Shown here piece after piece: positions 7,773 through 14,503 of a DNA stretch of 15,464 bases. This DNA comes from an uncultured beta proteobacterium (GTDB lineage: Bacteria; Pseudomonadota; Gammaproteobacteria; Burkholderiales; Rhodocyclaceae). The position numbers were made by a program, and so were the translations under genes. The notes beneath the pieces are model-generated. The model was not told where the DNA came from, did not search any database, and saw only the letters and a program-made list of their open reading frames with translations. The number at the start of each line of letters is the position of its first letter. Position 1 is the first letter of the stretch. Where the stretch lies: positions 1 to 15,464 of the forward strand of contig CAIXAY010000218.1 of assembly GCA_903917505.1 (NCBI GenBank), in the 5' to 3' direction.

Positions 7773-7845
7773 AAAGTCTCCAGAAAGTGCGGCTGGCACC
7801 ACAACAACAACACGCCGGATTCACCGCAGATCACGACGTTACTGC

Positions 7846-7874
7846 AATATAGCCCATGCCGGGAAAAAAGCCAG
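7846..7874 (-). promoter_or_regulatory. Putative promoter for the structured RNA
   Basis: The minus strand reads CTGGCT (7874-7869; 3 of 6 to the -35 consensus), a 17-base spacer, then TATATT (7851-7846; 5 of 6 to the -10 consensus). Predicted initiation is near 7839. The -10 box is good and the -35 weak. The T tract just before it (7869-7864) may also belong to termination of the preceding gene. Confidence 0.35.
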
Positions 7875-7882
7875 ACCCAGAT

Positions 7883-8254
7883 CTACGGCGCCGTTTTGGC
7901 GGCCGCGATCAAATCCGCCAGTTGCTTCTTCTGCGCCTCGTCGAGCTTGTCGATATTCTTTTGCCAGCGGTAGCGCGTGTAGTTGGCCTCGACGATCTGC
8001 CACCCGGCCGTGCCGTAGGCCTCGATTCCGGCGCGCAATTTCGGCACCGCCTCGACGATCGCCCGGAAACGTGGCCAAGGCAGGCGCTGCAAGTCCTTTT
8101 CCATCTGCCGGCTGTCCGGCACCTCGGATTTATCGCCCACCAGTGTTGCGGGACCGGCTTCGCGACCGGGTTCCGGAGCCGTGGCGCCCTCGGCGCAGGC
8201 CAGCCCGGACATGACGACAATGCCGAGCAAAAGCAGAACAAGTATCGTTTTCAT
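7883..8254 (-). CDS. Small exported protein of unknown function
   Basis: This 123-residue protein is not recognised. It has a basic start (MKT), a hydrophobic core to about residue 18 and ACA just before the mature chain, suggesting Sec export and signal peptidase I cleavage. The sequence before the Cys (GLAC) is a poor lipobox, so a lipoprotein is less likely. The mature part begins with a Pro/Gly/Ala-rich stretch, then a charged helical segment with two Trp (PWPRF and GWQIVEANYTRYRWQK) and an alanine-lysine tail. A GTG at 8263 would add three residues; ATG 8254 is preferred. It is divergent from the MarR operon with about 134 bases between them, so shared control is possible but unproven. 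Confidence 0.75.
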   Translation of the reverse strand: MKTILVLLLLGIVVMSGLACAEGATAPEPGREAGPATLVGDKSEVPDSRQMEKDLQRLPWPRFRAIVEAVPKLRAGIEAYGTAGWQIVEANYTRYRWQKNIDKLDEAQKKQLADLIAAAKTAP

Positions 8255-8321
8255 CGTGTGCACTCTAGCAGTGACCGGGGTGGCGGCGCATGGTTCGCCG
8301 GATGCAAGATTGCTGATTCAA

Positions 8322-8356
8322 ATTGCCTTGACAGTGATTGCCTAGGCAGGTATCGT
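8322..8356 (+). promoter_or_regulatory. Efflux operon promoter with MarR-type operator
   Basis: A perfect -35 TTGACA (8328-8333) is followed by 17 bases and TATCGT (8351-8356, 4 of 6). Inside the spacer lies a perfect 10-bp palindrome, TGCCTAGGCA (8339-8348). The word ATTGCCT occurs twice, at 8322-8328 and 8337-8343, 15 bp apart. A palindrome between -35 and -10 is where a MarR dimer would block RNA polymerase. The adjacent MarR gene is the obvious candidate repressor (inference). Confidence 0.75.
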
Positions 8357-8388
8357 GCGGCACTGAATCAGCCCAGGGACAATCCATC

Positions 8389-8868
8389 GTGAGCAAGGTG
8401 CGGCAGTTCTACCAGGCGGAGACCTTCCGTATCGAAAACAGCGTCGGCTATCTGATTCGCAGGATCGCCCATACGGTCGGTCGAGAGCTTGACCGGCGCA
8501 TGGTCGATCTCGGCCTCACCGACGCCCAGTGGAAGCCGCTGCTGCTGCTGCAGCAGGGCGTCTGCTCGACCGCAGCGGACATCTCGCGCATCGCCTGCCA
8601 CGATACGGGCGCCGTGACGCGCCTGCTCGACCGTCTTGAAAGCAAGGGCCTGGTGCAGCGCTTGCGCTCGGCCGAAGACCGGCGCGTCGTCAGGCTGGCA
8701 TTGACCGCGGAGGGCGAGCGCGTTGCCGCCGAAGTTCCGAAGATCATCGCCCATCTGTCCAACCAGATGCTCGCGGGCTTCAGCGACGATGAATTCGTCC
8801 AGTTCAAGTCCTTGCTCAATCGCGCCCTGCTCAACGCCAGCGCCTTCGAAGCGGGAGAGGCGCAATGA
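8389..8868 (+). CDS. MarR family transcriptional regulator
   Basis: This 159-residue winged-helix regulator is likely to be the repressor of its own efflux operon. The N-terminal helix, a helix-turn-helix (TAADISRIACHDTGAVTRLLDRLESKGLV, about 61-89), and the wing with the SAEDRRVVRLALTAEG signature (94-109) are clear. The open frame begins at TTG 8338, but that codon lies within the promoter. The GTG at 8389 follows AGGGA by 9 bases and lies about 26 bases after the predicted transcription start, so it is chosen; a second GTG at 8398 is possible. The stop overlaps the next gene in an ATGA. Members of this family typically release DNA on binding phenolic or lipophilic drugs; the actual ligand is unknown. 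Confidence 0.92.
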   Translation: MSKVRQFYQAETFRIENSVGYLIRRIAHTVGRELDRRMVDLGLTDAQWKPLLLLQQGVCSTAADISRIACHDTGAVTRLLDRLESKGLVQRLRSAEDRRVVRLALTAEGERVAAEVPKIIAHLSNQMLAGFSDDEFVQFKSLLNRALLNASAFEAGEAQ

Positions 8869-10295
8869 ACAGGCCGCTATCGCTGCTCCTGGCGGCGACG
8901 CTAAGCCTGGCTCTGTCCGGCTGCGCGAGCTTTGCCGGAATCTTCCCGCAAGCGAAAACGATTGACCCCGCAGCGCTCGCCGGCAGCGCCGCGGCGCAGC
9001 CCTTTGCCGACTGGCCGCGCGACGACTGGTGGCAGGAACTGCAGGATCCGGTGCTCAGCGGGCTGATCGCGCAGGCGCTCGCCGACAGTCCCTCGCTGCA
9101 GGCGGCGCAGGCCCGGCTGACGCGCGCCACGGCGCTCGCCGACCAGGCGGAGAGCGCGCTATGGCCGGAGGTCGACGCGTGGGCGGTAACGAGCCACGAG
9201 CGCTTCAGCGAAAACGGCCTGATTCCGCCGCCCTACGCCGGAACCTTCCGCAACATCAACGATACGCGGCTGGCCGCGAACTGGGGTGCCGATTTCTTCG
9301 GCAAGAACCGCGAGCAACTGCAAGCCGCCCTCGGCGAACTGCGGGCCAGCGAAGCCGAGAACCGGGCGGCGCGTCTGCTGCTCGCCGCCAACGTGACGCG
9401 CAGTTATTACCAGTTGTCGCGCCTGCTCGCCCTGCGCGAAGTGCTGGTGCAGCGCAGCCGGCAGCGCAGCGATCTCGCCGCGCTGGTCGAGCGCCGCTAC
9501 AAGGCCGGTCTCGACACCGCGGTCGAACTGGAAAGCGCGCACGGCGTGCTGCCGGAGAATGCCCGCGATATCGCTTCGCTCGACGAACAGATCGCCATCA
9601 ACCGGCACGCGCTGGCGCTGTTGCTTGGCCAGGGACCCGATGCGGCCGATGCGCTGGCGCCGGCGCTGCCCGCCGCCCTGCCGCTGGCGCTGCCGGCGAG
9701 CCTGCCCGCCGACCTGCTCGGCCACCGCGCCGACGTCGTCGCCGCACGCTGGCGCGTCGAAGCGGCCGTGCACGGGCTAGAATCGACCAAGGCGCTGTTC
9801 TATCCGAACATCAACCTGCGCGCCTTCACCGGCTTTTCGGCGATCGGCTTTGACAACTGGTTCGAGGCCGGCAGTCACACGCCGGGAATCGGCTTGGCCA
9901 TCAGCCTGCCGATCTTTGACGCCGGGCGCCTGCGCAGTCTTTACCGGACCAACGCGGCCCAGGTCGATAGCGCCGTCGCCAGCTATAACGGCACCCTGCT
10001 CGGCGCGCTGCGCGACGTTGCCGATCAGTTGAGCACCCTGCGCGCCCTCGACGTTCAGCTCGCGCGTCAGCAAGAAGCGCTGGCCAGCGCCTCGCGCGCC
10101 TATGACCTGGCCGTGCGCCGCTATGATGCTGGCATCACGGACCGCCTCAACGTGCTCAACGTCGAAACCAACCTGATCGCGCAGCGCCGTGCGGCGGTAG
10201 ACCTGCAGGCGCGCTGGATCGACACGCGCATTCGCCTGATCGACGCGCTCGGCGGCGGCTTCGCCGCGCCGGAGCCAGCGATCGCCAAGCAATAA
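8865..10295 (+). CDS. NodT-family outer-membrane efflux lipoprotein
   Basis: This is a TolC-like outer-membrane channel protein of 476 residues, the normal length for the NodT/OprM group. The signal peptide ends in LSGC with Cys20 as lipid anchor. The start of the mature protein shows FADWPRDDWWQELQDPVLSGLIAQAL, the family hallmark. Two OEP repeats follow, each with long heptad-like helices and porin strands; VTRSYYQLSRL and the second-repeat YDLAVRRYDAGITDRLNVLNVE are typical. It trimerises to form the outer-membrane exit of a tripartite pump. The ATG overlaps the MarR stop by 4 bases and has GGGAGAGG in front. emrA follows after 38 bases. Confidence 0.95.
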   Translation: MNRPLSLLLAATLSLALSGCASFAGIFPQAKTIDPAALAGSAAAQPFADWPRDDWWQELQDPVLSGLIAQALADSPSLQAAQARLTRATALADQAESALWPEVDAWAVTSHERFSENGLIPPPYAGTFRNINDTRLAANWGADFFGKNREQLQAALGELRASEAENRAARLLLAANVTRSYYQLSRLLALREVLVQRSRQRSDLAALVERRYKAGLDTAVELESAHGVLPENARDIASLDEQIAINRHALALLLGQGPDAADALAPALPAALPLALPASLPADLLGHRADVVAARWRVEAAVHGLESTKALFYPNINLRAFTGFSAIGFDNWFEAGSHTPGIGLAISLPIFDAGRLRSLYRTNAAQVDSAVASYNGTLLGALRDVADQLSTLRALDVQLARQQEALASASRAYDLAVRRYDAGITDRLNVLNVETNLIAQRRAAVDLQARWIDTRIRLIDALGGGFAAPEPAIAKQ

Positions 10296-10333
10296 TAGAT
10301 CGCGCTCGCCCTTTACCCTTACGGATTACTTCC

Positions 10334-11569
10334 ATGACCAAAGCTTCTGCCCCAGCTCCGGACCCGACCGCGCTCGAGAGGACACGCAAACGCCGCCTGC
10401 TGCTGCTCGCCGCGGCCTGCCTGCTGGCCGCGCTGGCTTATGGCCTGTACTGGCTGCTGTTCGCGCGCTTCCATGTGAGCACCGACAACGCCTACGTGCA
10501 GGGCAACGTGATTCAAATCACGCCGCAAGTCGGCGGCACCGTCGTCGCCATCAACGTTAACGATACCGACAGCGTCGCCGCCGGCCAGCTGCTGGTGCGG
10601 CTCGACCCGGTCGACAGCCGGGTGGCCCTCGACCAGGCCGAAGCGCAGCTCGCGCAAACGGTGCGCGAAGTGCGCGCCACGTTTACGACCAACAAGGCCC
10701 TGGCCGCCACCATCGAAGCCCGCCAGGCCGACCTTGCGCGCAGCGAAGCCGAGCTCGCGCGCCTGCGCGCCGATCTCGGCCGGCGCGAACCCCTGGTCAA
10801 CGGCGGCGCGGTCTCGGCCGAAGAATTGCAGCATCTGCAGACGGCGGTGGCCAACGCCCGCATGGTGCAGTCGGCCGCCACGTCGGGCGTGGCCGAAGCG
10901 CGCGAACAACTGACCCGCAACCAGTCGCTGACCGAGGGCACGCCGGTCGAAGAAAATCCGCGCGTACTCTCGGCCGCCGCGAAATATCGCGAAGCCTGGC
11001 TCGCTTTCAAGCGTTCGGACATCAGCGCGCCGGTCGCCGGCACCATCGCCCGGCGCAGCGTGCAGCTCGGGCAACGCATCGCCAGCGGCACGGCGATCAT
11101 GGCCATCGTGCCGCTCGACCAGCTGTGGGTCGATGCCAACTTCAAGGAATCGCAACTCGAAAGCCTGCGCATCGGCCAGCCGGTCGCGCTGACCGCCGAC
11201 GTCTATGGCCGCCGCACCGAATACCGCGGCCGCATCGCCGGGCTCGGCGCGGGAACCGGCTCGGCCTTTTCGCTGCTGCCGGCGCAAAACGCCACCGGCA
11301 ACTGGATCAAGATCGTGCAGCGCGTCCCGGTGCGCATCGCCGTCGATGCCAAGGACATCGCCGAGCACCCGCTGCGCGTCGGCCTGTCGATGGACGTCGA
11401 TGTCGACGTCCATGACCAGTCCGGGCCGTCCGTCGTCGAAGCGGCGCGCAAGAGCCCGGTGGCCAGCACCACGGTCTACGACGATCTCGACAAGGCGGCC
11501 GACGAGCGCGTGAACGCCATCGTTTCGGCCAACCTCGGACGCCGGGTCCTGCTCAAGCGGGCCGATTGA
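10334..11569 (+). CDS. emrA: EmrA-type HlyD family membrane-fusion adaptor
   Basis: This 411-residue periplasmic adaptor links the EmrB pump to the outer-membrane channel. A basic N-terminal tail is followed by one membrane helix (about 22-43). Next comes the biotinyl-lipoyl half motif beginning STDNAYVQGNVIQITPQVGG (49-68) and ending near LVRLDP. A long Ala/Glu/Arg-rich coiled-coil hairpin covers about 95-220, and the second half motif is SDISAPVAGTIARRSVQLGQ. The beta-barrel region contains LWVDANFKESQL. These are all characteristic of EmrA/VceA. It sits between the NodT-like channel and the MFS pump in one operon, 39 bases before emrB. Substrates are probably hydrophobic toxic compounds, by analogy with E. 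coli EmrAB. Confidence 0.95.
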   Translation: MTKASAPAPDPTALERTRKRRLLLLAAACLLAALAYGLYWLLFARFHVSTDNAYVQGNVIQITPQVGGTVVAINVNDTDSVAAGQLLVRLDPVDSRVALDQAEAQLAQTVREVRATFTTNKALAATIEARQADLARSEAELARLRADLGRREPLVNGGAVSAEELQHLQTAVANARMVQSAATSGVAEAREQLTRNQSLTEGTPVEENPRVLSAAAKYREAWLAFKRSDISAPVAGTIARRSVQLGQRIASGTAIMAIVPLDQLWVDANFKESQLESLRIGQPVALTADVYGRRTEYRGRIAGLGAGTGSAFSLLPAQNATGNWIKIVQRVPVRIAVDAKDIAEHPLRVGLSMDVDVDVHDQSGPSVVEAARKSPVASTTVYDDLDKAADERVNAIVSANLGRRVLLKRAD

Positions 11570-11608
11570 TGCACCGAGCGCCGCCCATGACGAACGCATC
11601 GAACGGCC

Positions 11609-13168
11609 ATGGCTGAAGAGAAGAGGAACGGCTACGCGCTGCCGCCGCTGCACGGCGCCGAGCTCCTGATGGGCACGCTGGCGCTGTCGCTGGCGACCTT
11701 CATGAACGTGCTCGACACCTCGATCGCCAACGTCTCGATCCCGGCCATCGCCGGCGATTTCGGCGTCAGCCCTAACCAGGGCACCTGGGTGATCACCAGC
11801 TTCGCCGTCTCCAACGCCATCGCCGTGCCGCTGACCGGCTGGCTCACCCAGCGCTTCGGCATGGTGCGGCTGTTCACCGCGAGCATCGTCCTCTTCATGC
11901 TGGCATCATTGCTCTGCGCGCTCGCACCGAACATCGGCCTGTTGATCCTGTTCCGCGTCATTCAGGGCCTGGTCGCCGGCCCGATGATTCCGCTCTCGCA
12001 ATCGCTGCTCCTGCAAAGCTATCCGAAGGAGAAATCGGGGATCGCGCTCGCCCTGTGGTCGATGACCACGCTCGTCGCGCCGGTCACCGGACCGCTGCTC
12101 GGCGGCTGGATCACCGACAACATGAGTTGGCCTTGGATCTTCTACATCAACATTCCGGTCGGCATGATCGCCACCTTCATCACCTGGAACATCTACAAGA
12201 ACCGCGAGACGCCGATCCACAAGCTTCCGATCGACGGCGTCGGCCTCGCTTCGCTGGTCATCTGGGTCGGCGCGCTGCAGATCATGCTCGACAAGGGCAA
12301 GGAACTCGACTGGTTCGCGTCGACGCAGATCGTCATTCTGGCCATCGTCGCCGTCGTCGGCTTCGTCTTCTTCCTGATCTGGGAACTGACCGAGGCGCAT
12401 CCGGTGGTCGACCTCTCGCTGTTTTCCCGGCGCAATTTCTCGGTCGGCACCATCGCGCTGTCGCTCGGCTTCGGGACTTTCTTCGGCAACGTGGTGCTGC
12501 TGCCCTTGTGGCTGCAGCAGTACATGGGCTATACCGCGACCTGGGCCGGCATCATCCTGGCGCCGGTCGGCCTGCTGGCCATCCTGCTGATGCCGACGGT
12601 CGGCAAGCTGACCCACAAGGTCGACGCGCGTTATCTGTCGACCTTCGCCTTCCTGACCTTTGCGCTGGTGCTGTGGATGCGCTCGCAGTTCAACACCCAG
12701 GCCGACGTCGAGACCCTGCTGATTCCGACCTTCGTGCAGGGCATCGCCATGGCTTTCTTCTTCGTTCCGCTGATGACCCTGATCTTGTCCGGCTTGCCGC
12801 CGGAGCGCATCGCCGCGGCTTCCGGCCTGTCGAATTTCGCGCGCATCACGGCCGGCGCTTTCGGCACCTCGATCGCCACCACGCTCTGGGACAATCGCGC
12901 CGCCCTGCACCACGCGGAACTCGCCGAGGCCATCAACAACGCCAGCATTCCGGCCACGCAGACGCTCTCGGGCCTCGCGTCGCTCGGCCTCAGCCCCGAA
13001 CAGAGCCTGGCCTACATCAACCGGCTGATCGACCAGCAGGCCTTCATGCTCAGCGCCAACGACATCTTCGCCGCCTCCTCTGCCCTTTTCCTGATCCTGA
13101 TCGGGGTGATCTGGCTGGCCCGCCCGGTCCCTTTGACGCAATCGGTGGATACGGGCGGCGCACACTGA
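11609..13168 (+). CDS. emrB: EmrB-type 14-TM MFS drug/H+ antiporter (DHA2)
   Basis: This 519-residue inner-membrane pump of the DHA2 family uses the proton gradient to expel drugs. The first helix has the family motif LDTSIANVSIPAIAGDFGVS with a membrane Asp. It is followed by NQGTWVITSFAVSNAIAVPL, the GWLTQRFG loop (motif A region) and the antiporter motif APVTGPLLGGWITD. About 14 hydrophobic helices are visible, the last being SALFLILIGVIWLA. The ATG at 11609 has no good Shine-Dalgarno. An out-of-frame ATG at 11587 opens a 9-codon ORF that ends at 11616, inside the start of emrB. It is the last gene of the efflux operon; only a weak GCCGC/GCGGC hairpin (13186-13198) without a T tract follows. 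Confidence 0.96.
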   Translation: MAEEKRNGYALPPLHGAELLMGTLALSLATFMNVLDTSIANVSIPAIAGDFGVSPNQGTWVITSFAVSNAIAVPLTGWLTQRFGMVRLFTASIVLFMLASLLCALAPNIGLLILFRVIQGLVAGPMIPLSQSLLLQSYPKEKSGIALALWSMTTLVAPVTGPLLGGWITDNMSWPWIFYINIPVGMIATFITWNIYKNRETPIHKLPIDGVGLASLVIWVGALQIMLDKGKELDWFASTQIVILAIVAVVGFVFFLIWELTEAHPVVDLSLFSRRNFSVGTIALSLGFGTFFGNVVLLPLWLQQYMGYTATWAGIILAPVGLLAILLMPTVGKLTHKVDARYLSTFAFLTFALVLWMRSQFNTQADVETLLIPTFVQGIAMAFFFVPLMTLILSGLPPERIAAASGLSNFARITAGAFGTSIATTLWDNRAALHHAELAEAINNASIPATQTLSGLASLGLSPEQSLAYINRLIDQQAFMLSANDIFAASSALFLILIGVIWLARPVPLTQSVDTGGAH

Positions 13169-13283
13169 AACGACGCAATGAAAGAGCCGCACAGCGGCCG
13201 ACTTGCTGTTATCCCTGCTCGCATTACGCCGCCACATCAGGCTGCAGATCGAGCGCATCGCTGGCTTTGATGTCGGCATCAAT

Positions 13284-13310
13284 TCAAGTTCTTGGGGAAA
13301 TTGCCGATAA
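13284..13310 (+). promoter_or_regulatory. Near-consensus sigma-28 (FliA) promoter
   Basis: TCAAGTTC (13284-13291), exactly 11 bases, then GCCGATAA (13303-13310). The enterobacterial FliA consensus is TAAAGTTT-N11-GCCGATAA, so the -10 element is perfect (8 of 8) and the -35 element matches 6 of 8 with exact spacing. Predicted initiation near 13317 leaves a leader of about 26 bases to the ATG at 13343. This is the strongest single promoter match in the window. Confidence 0.75.
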
Positions 13311-13342
13311 ATCAGCCAGAACTGCTTAATGGGGCAGAGGCA

Positions 13343-13660
13343 ATGAGAATACCGGCCGAATCCTTGGCACTCTATAACGTCGAGAGCAGTCGATCCGAAG
13401 ACAAAGGGGCCAAAGCCGTCTCCGAATCGGCGGCGCTCGGCGCCCGTTTCCCCGACGCGCTGCCCCGGCAGCGGCCGACCCGCAGCAAGGCGCCCGACAT
13501 CGAAGAAGACAGGCCGCAGCGCGCCAAGCGCGGCCAACAAGGCGGCGAGGATCAGCCGCAACAGGAGCGGCGGAAAGCGAAGCAGCCGGTGCTGATCGAC
13601 ACGCGGGCAAGACGTCCGCTGGACCTTGCCAACGGAACCCTGATCGACGTCAAGATCTGA
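13343..13660 (+). CDS. Small hydrophilic protein behind a FliA promoter
   Basis: This 105-residue protein is not recognised. It has no signal peptide or membrane helix, so it is cytoplasmic or exported by a non-Sec route. The N-terminus MRIPAESLALYNVE is moderately apolar. Residues about 40-80 are very rich in Arg, Gln, Glu, Lys and Pro and probably disordered. The end carries ERRKAKQPVLIDTRARR and a final LIDVKI. The third codon positions are mostly G/C, like neighbouring genes. A TTG at 13292 is in frame but lies inside the promoter, so ATG 13343, preceded by GGGGCAGAGG, is chosen. The promoter implies expression with late flagellar genes. It is not an evident FlgM, flagellin or chemotaxis protein. 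Coding status is likely but not certain. Confidence 0.65.
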   Translation: MRIPAESLALYNVESSRSEDKGAKAVSESAALGARFPDALPRQRPTRSKAPDIEEDRPQRAKRGQQGGEDQPQQERRKAKQPVLIDTRARRPLDLANGTLIDVKI

Positions 13661-13697
13661 AAGCGTGGTCCGCGCAGCGGCGATTCCCAACGCCGGA

Positions 13698-13718
13698 GCG
13701 CTTGCACCATGCAAGCGC
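13698..13718. terminator. Hairpin between convergent genes, no T tract
   Basis: A perfect 9-bp stem GCGCTTGCA/TGCAAGCGC with a 3-base loop lies in the 123-bp gap between the FliA-driven gene and livF, which converge here. Neither side is followed by a T run, so it is at most a weak or rho-assisted bidirectional terminator. No other feature was found in 13661-13783. Confidence 0.35.
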
Positions 13719-13783
13719 GCAAGTCGTGCCCCAAGATCGCCGCTATTTGAGCAAGTCAGCCGGGGCGGGCGTCGAACGATTCA

Positions 13784-14503
13784 CTATTCCGCGTCCCATT
13801 TCTCGGCGCTGGCGCCGGCGAGCGCGCGTATGCGCGCTTCGTCGCGCGCGAACTCGTGCGCCGGCCCTTCGAAGACCGTGCGGCCGTCATCGAGAACGCA
13901 GGCGCGGTCGGCGATGGTCAGCGCGGCCCTGACGTTCTGTTCGACGAGCAGCACCGCGATGCCCTGTTTGCGCATGTTCACGACGACGTTGAAGACTTCC
14001 TGCACGATCAGCGGCGCCAGCCCCTGCGAAGGCTCGTCGAGCATCAGGAATTTCGGGTTGAGCATCAGCGCGCGGGCGATCGCCAGCATTTCCTGCTCGC
14101 CGCCCGAAAGCTGCCGGCCCTTGCTCTGCCGGCGCGCGCGCAGGCTCGGGAACAATTCATAGATGCGCTCGCGCGTCCACGGGCCGCCGCGCTCGAGCGG
14201 GACGCTGAGATTTTCGTCGATCGAGAGGTTGGCGAAAATGCGCCGCCCTTCGGGCACGTAGCCGACGCCGCTCGCGGCGACGCGATCGGCGGGCCAGCCG
14301 GCGGTGAGTTGGCCGAACAGGCAGACCTGGCCTTCGCGGGTCGGCATCAGGCCCATCAGCGCGCGCAGCGTGGTGGTCTTGCCGGCGCCGTTGCGCCCGA
14401 GCAGGGTGACGATCTCGCCTTCCTGCACGTGGAATGAAATGCCATGCAGGATGTGGCTCTTGCCATAATAGGCATGCAGCGCGTCGACCTCGAGCACGTT
14501 CAT
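13784..14503 (-). CDS. livF: LivF-type ABC transporter ATP-binding protein
   Basis: This 239-residue cytoplasmic ATPase belongs to a HAAT-type uptake system (branched-chain amino acids, amides or related compounds). It shows Walker A GRNGAGKT (36-43), GYVPEGRRIFANLSIDENL (81-99), the ABC signature LSGGEQ (132-137) and Walker B FLMLDEP (152-158). VEQN replaces the usual switch His, as is normal in LivF. Its ATG overlaps the livG stop by 4 bases. The frame is open upstream to 14911, but that section is a shadow of livG, so ATG 14503 is chosen. The substrate cannot be assigned from the ATPase; the solute-binding protein is outside the window. Confidence 0.93.
   Translation of the reverse strand: MNVLEVDALHAYYGKSHILHGISFHVQEGEIVTLLGRNGAGKTTTLRALMGLMPTREGQVCLFGQLTAGWPADRVAASGVGYVPEGRRIFANLSIDENLSVPLERGGPWTRERIYELFPSLRARRQSKGRQLSGGEQEMLAIARALMLNPKFLMLDEPSQGLAPLIVQEVFNVVVNMRKQGIAVLLVEQNVRAALTIADRACVLDDGRTVFEGPAHEFARDEARIRALAGASAEKWDAE

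Larger units (their letters stand above)
7641..7839 (-). ncRNA. Candidate structured RNA or leader with terminator
   Basis: The 302-base gap 7581-7882 has no conventional gene but has dense structure on the minus strand. In transcript order there is a hairpin GCGTTT/AAACGC (7769-7764 with 7757-7752). Next is CGGC-GAATA-GCCG (7722-7710). Then comes ACTCCGGC/GCCGGGGT with a 7-base loop (7706-7699 with 7691-7684), whose one non-Watson-Crick pair is a G-U wobble only in the minus-strand RNA. A strong terminator closes the region. A competing fold pairs CATAACG/CGTTATG (7697-7691 with 7727-7721) plus GCCG/CGGC and excludes the other two. The unit could be a free-standing RNA or a regulatory leader of the diguanylate cyclase gene. 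It matches no known RNA family that I recognise. Confidence 0.4.

Noticed and set aside
7641..7839. tRNA, tmRNA, 6S RNA or SRP RNA gene
   Set aside because: There is no cloverleaf, TPsiC or CCA motif, no tmRNA tag reading frame, no 6S-like closing stem and central bubble, and no SRP GGAA-type loop.
8338..8388. TTG start for the MarR gene
   Set aside because: The codon lies between the -35 and -10 boxes and would not be in the transcript. GTG 8389 has a Shine-Dalgarno and fits MarR length.
13292..13342. TTG start for the small FliA-driven gene
   Set aside because: The codon lies in the 11-base spacer of the sigma-28 promoter, before the predicted transcription start.
11906..13714. Long minus-strand open frame of about 600 residues
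   Set aside because: It is the antisense shadow of emrB and of the small FliA-driven gene, rich in Asp/Arg/Gln/Gly. The apparent hydrophobic helix near its start is the mirror of Gln/Glu/Arg codons in the sense gene.
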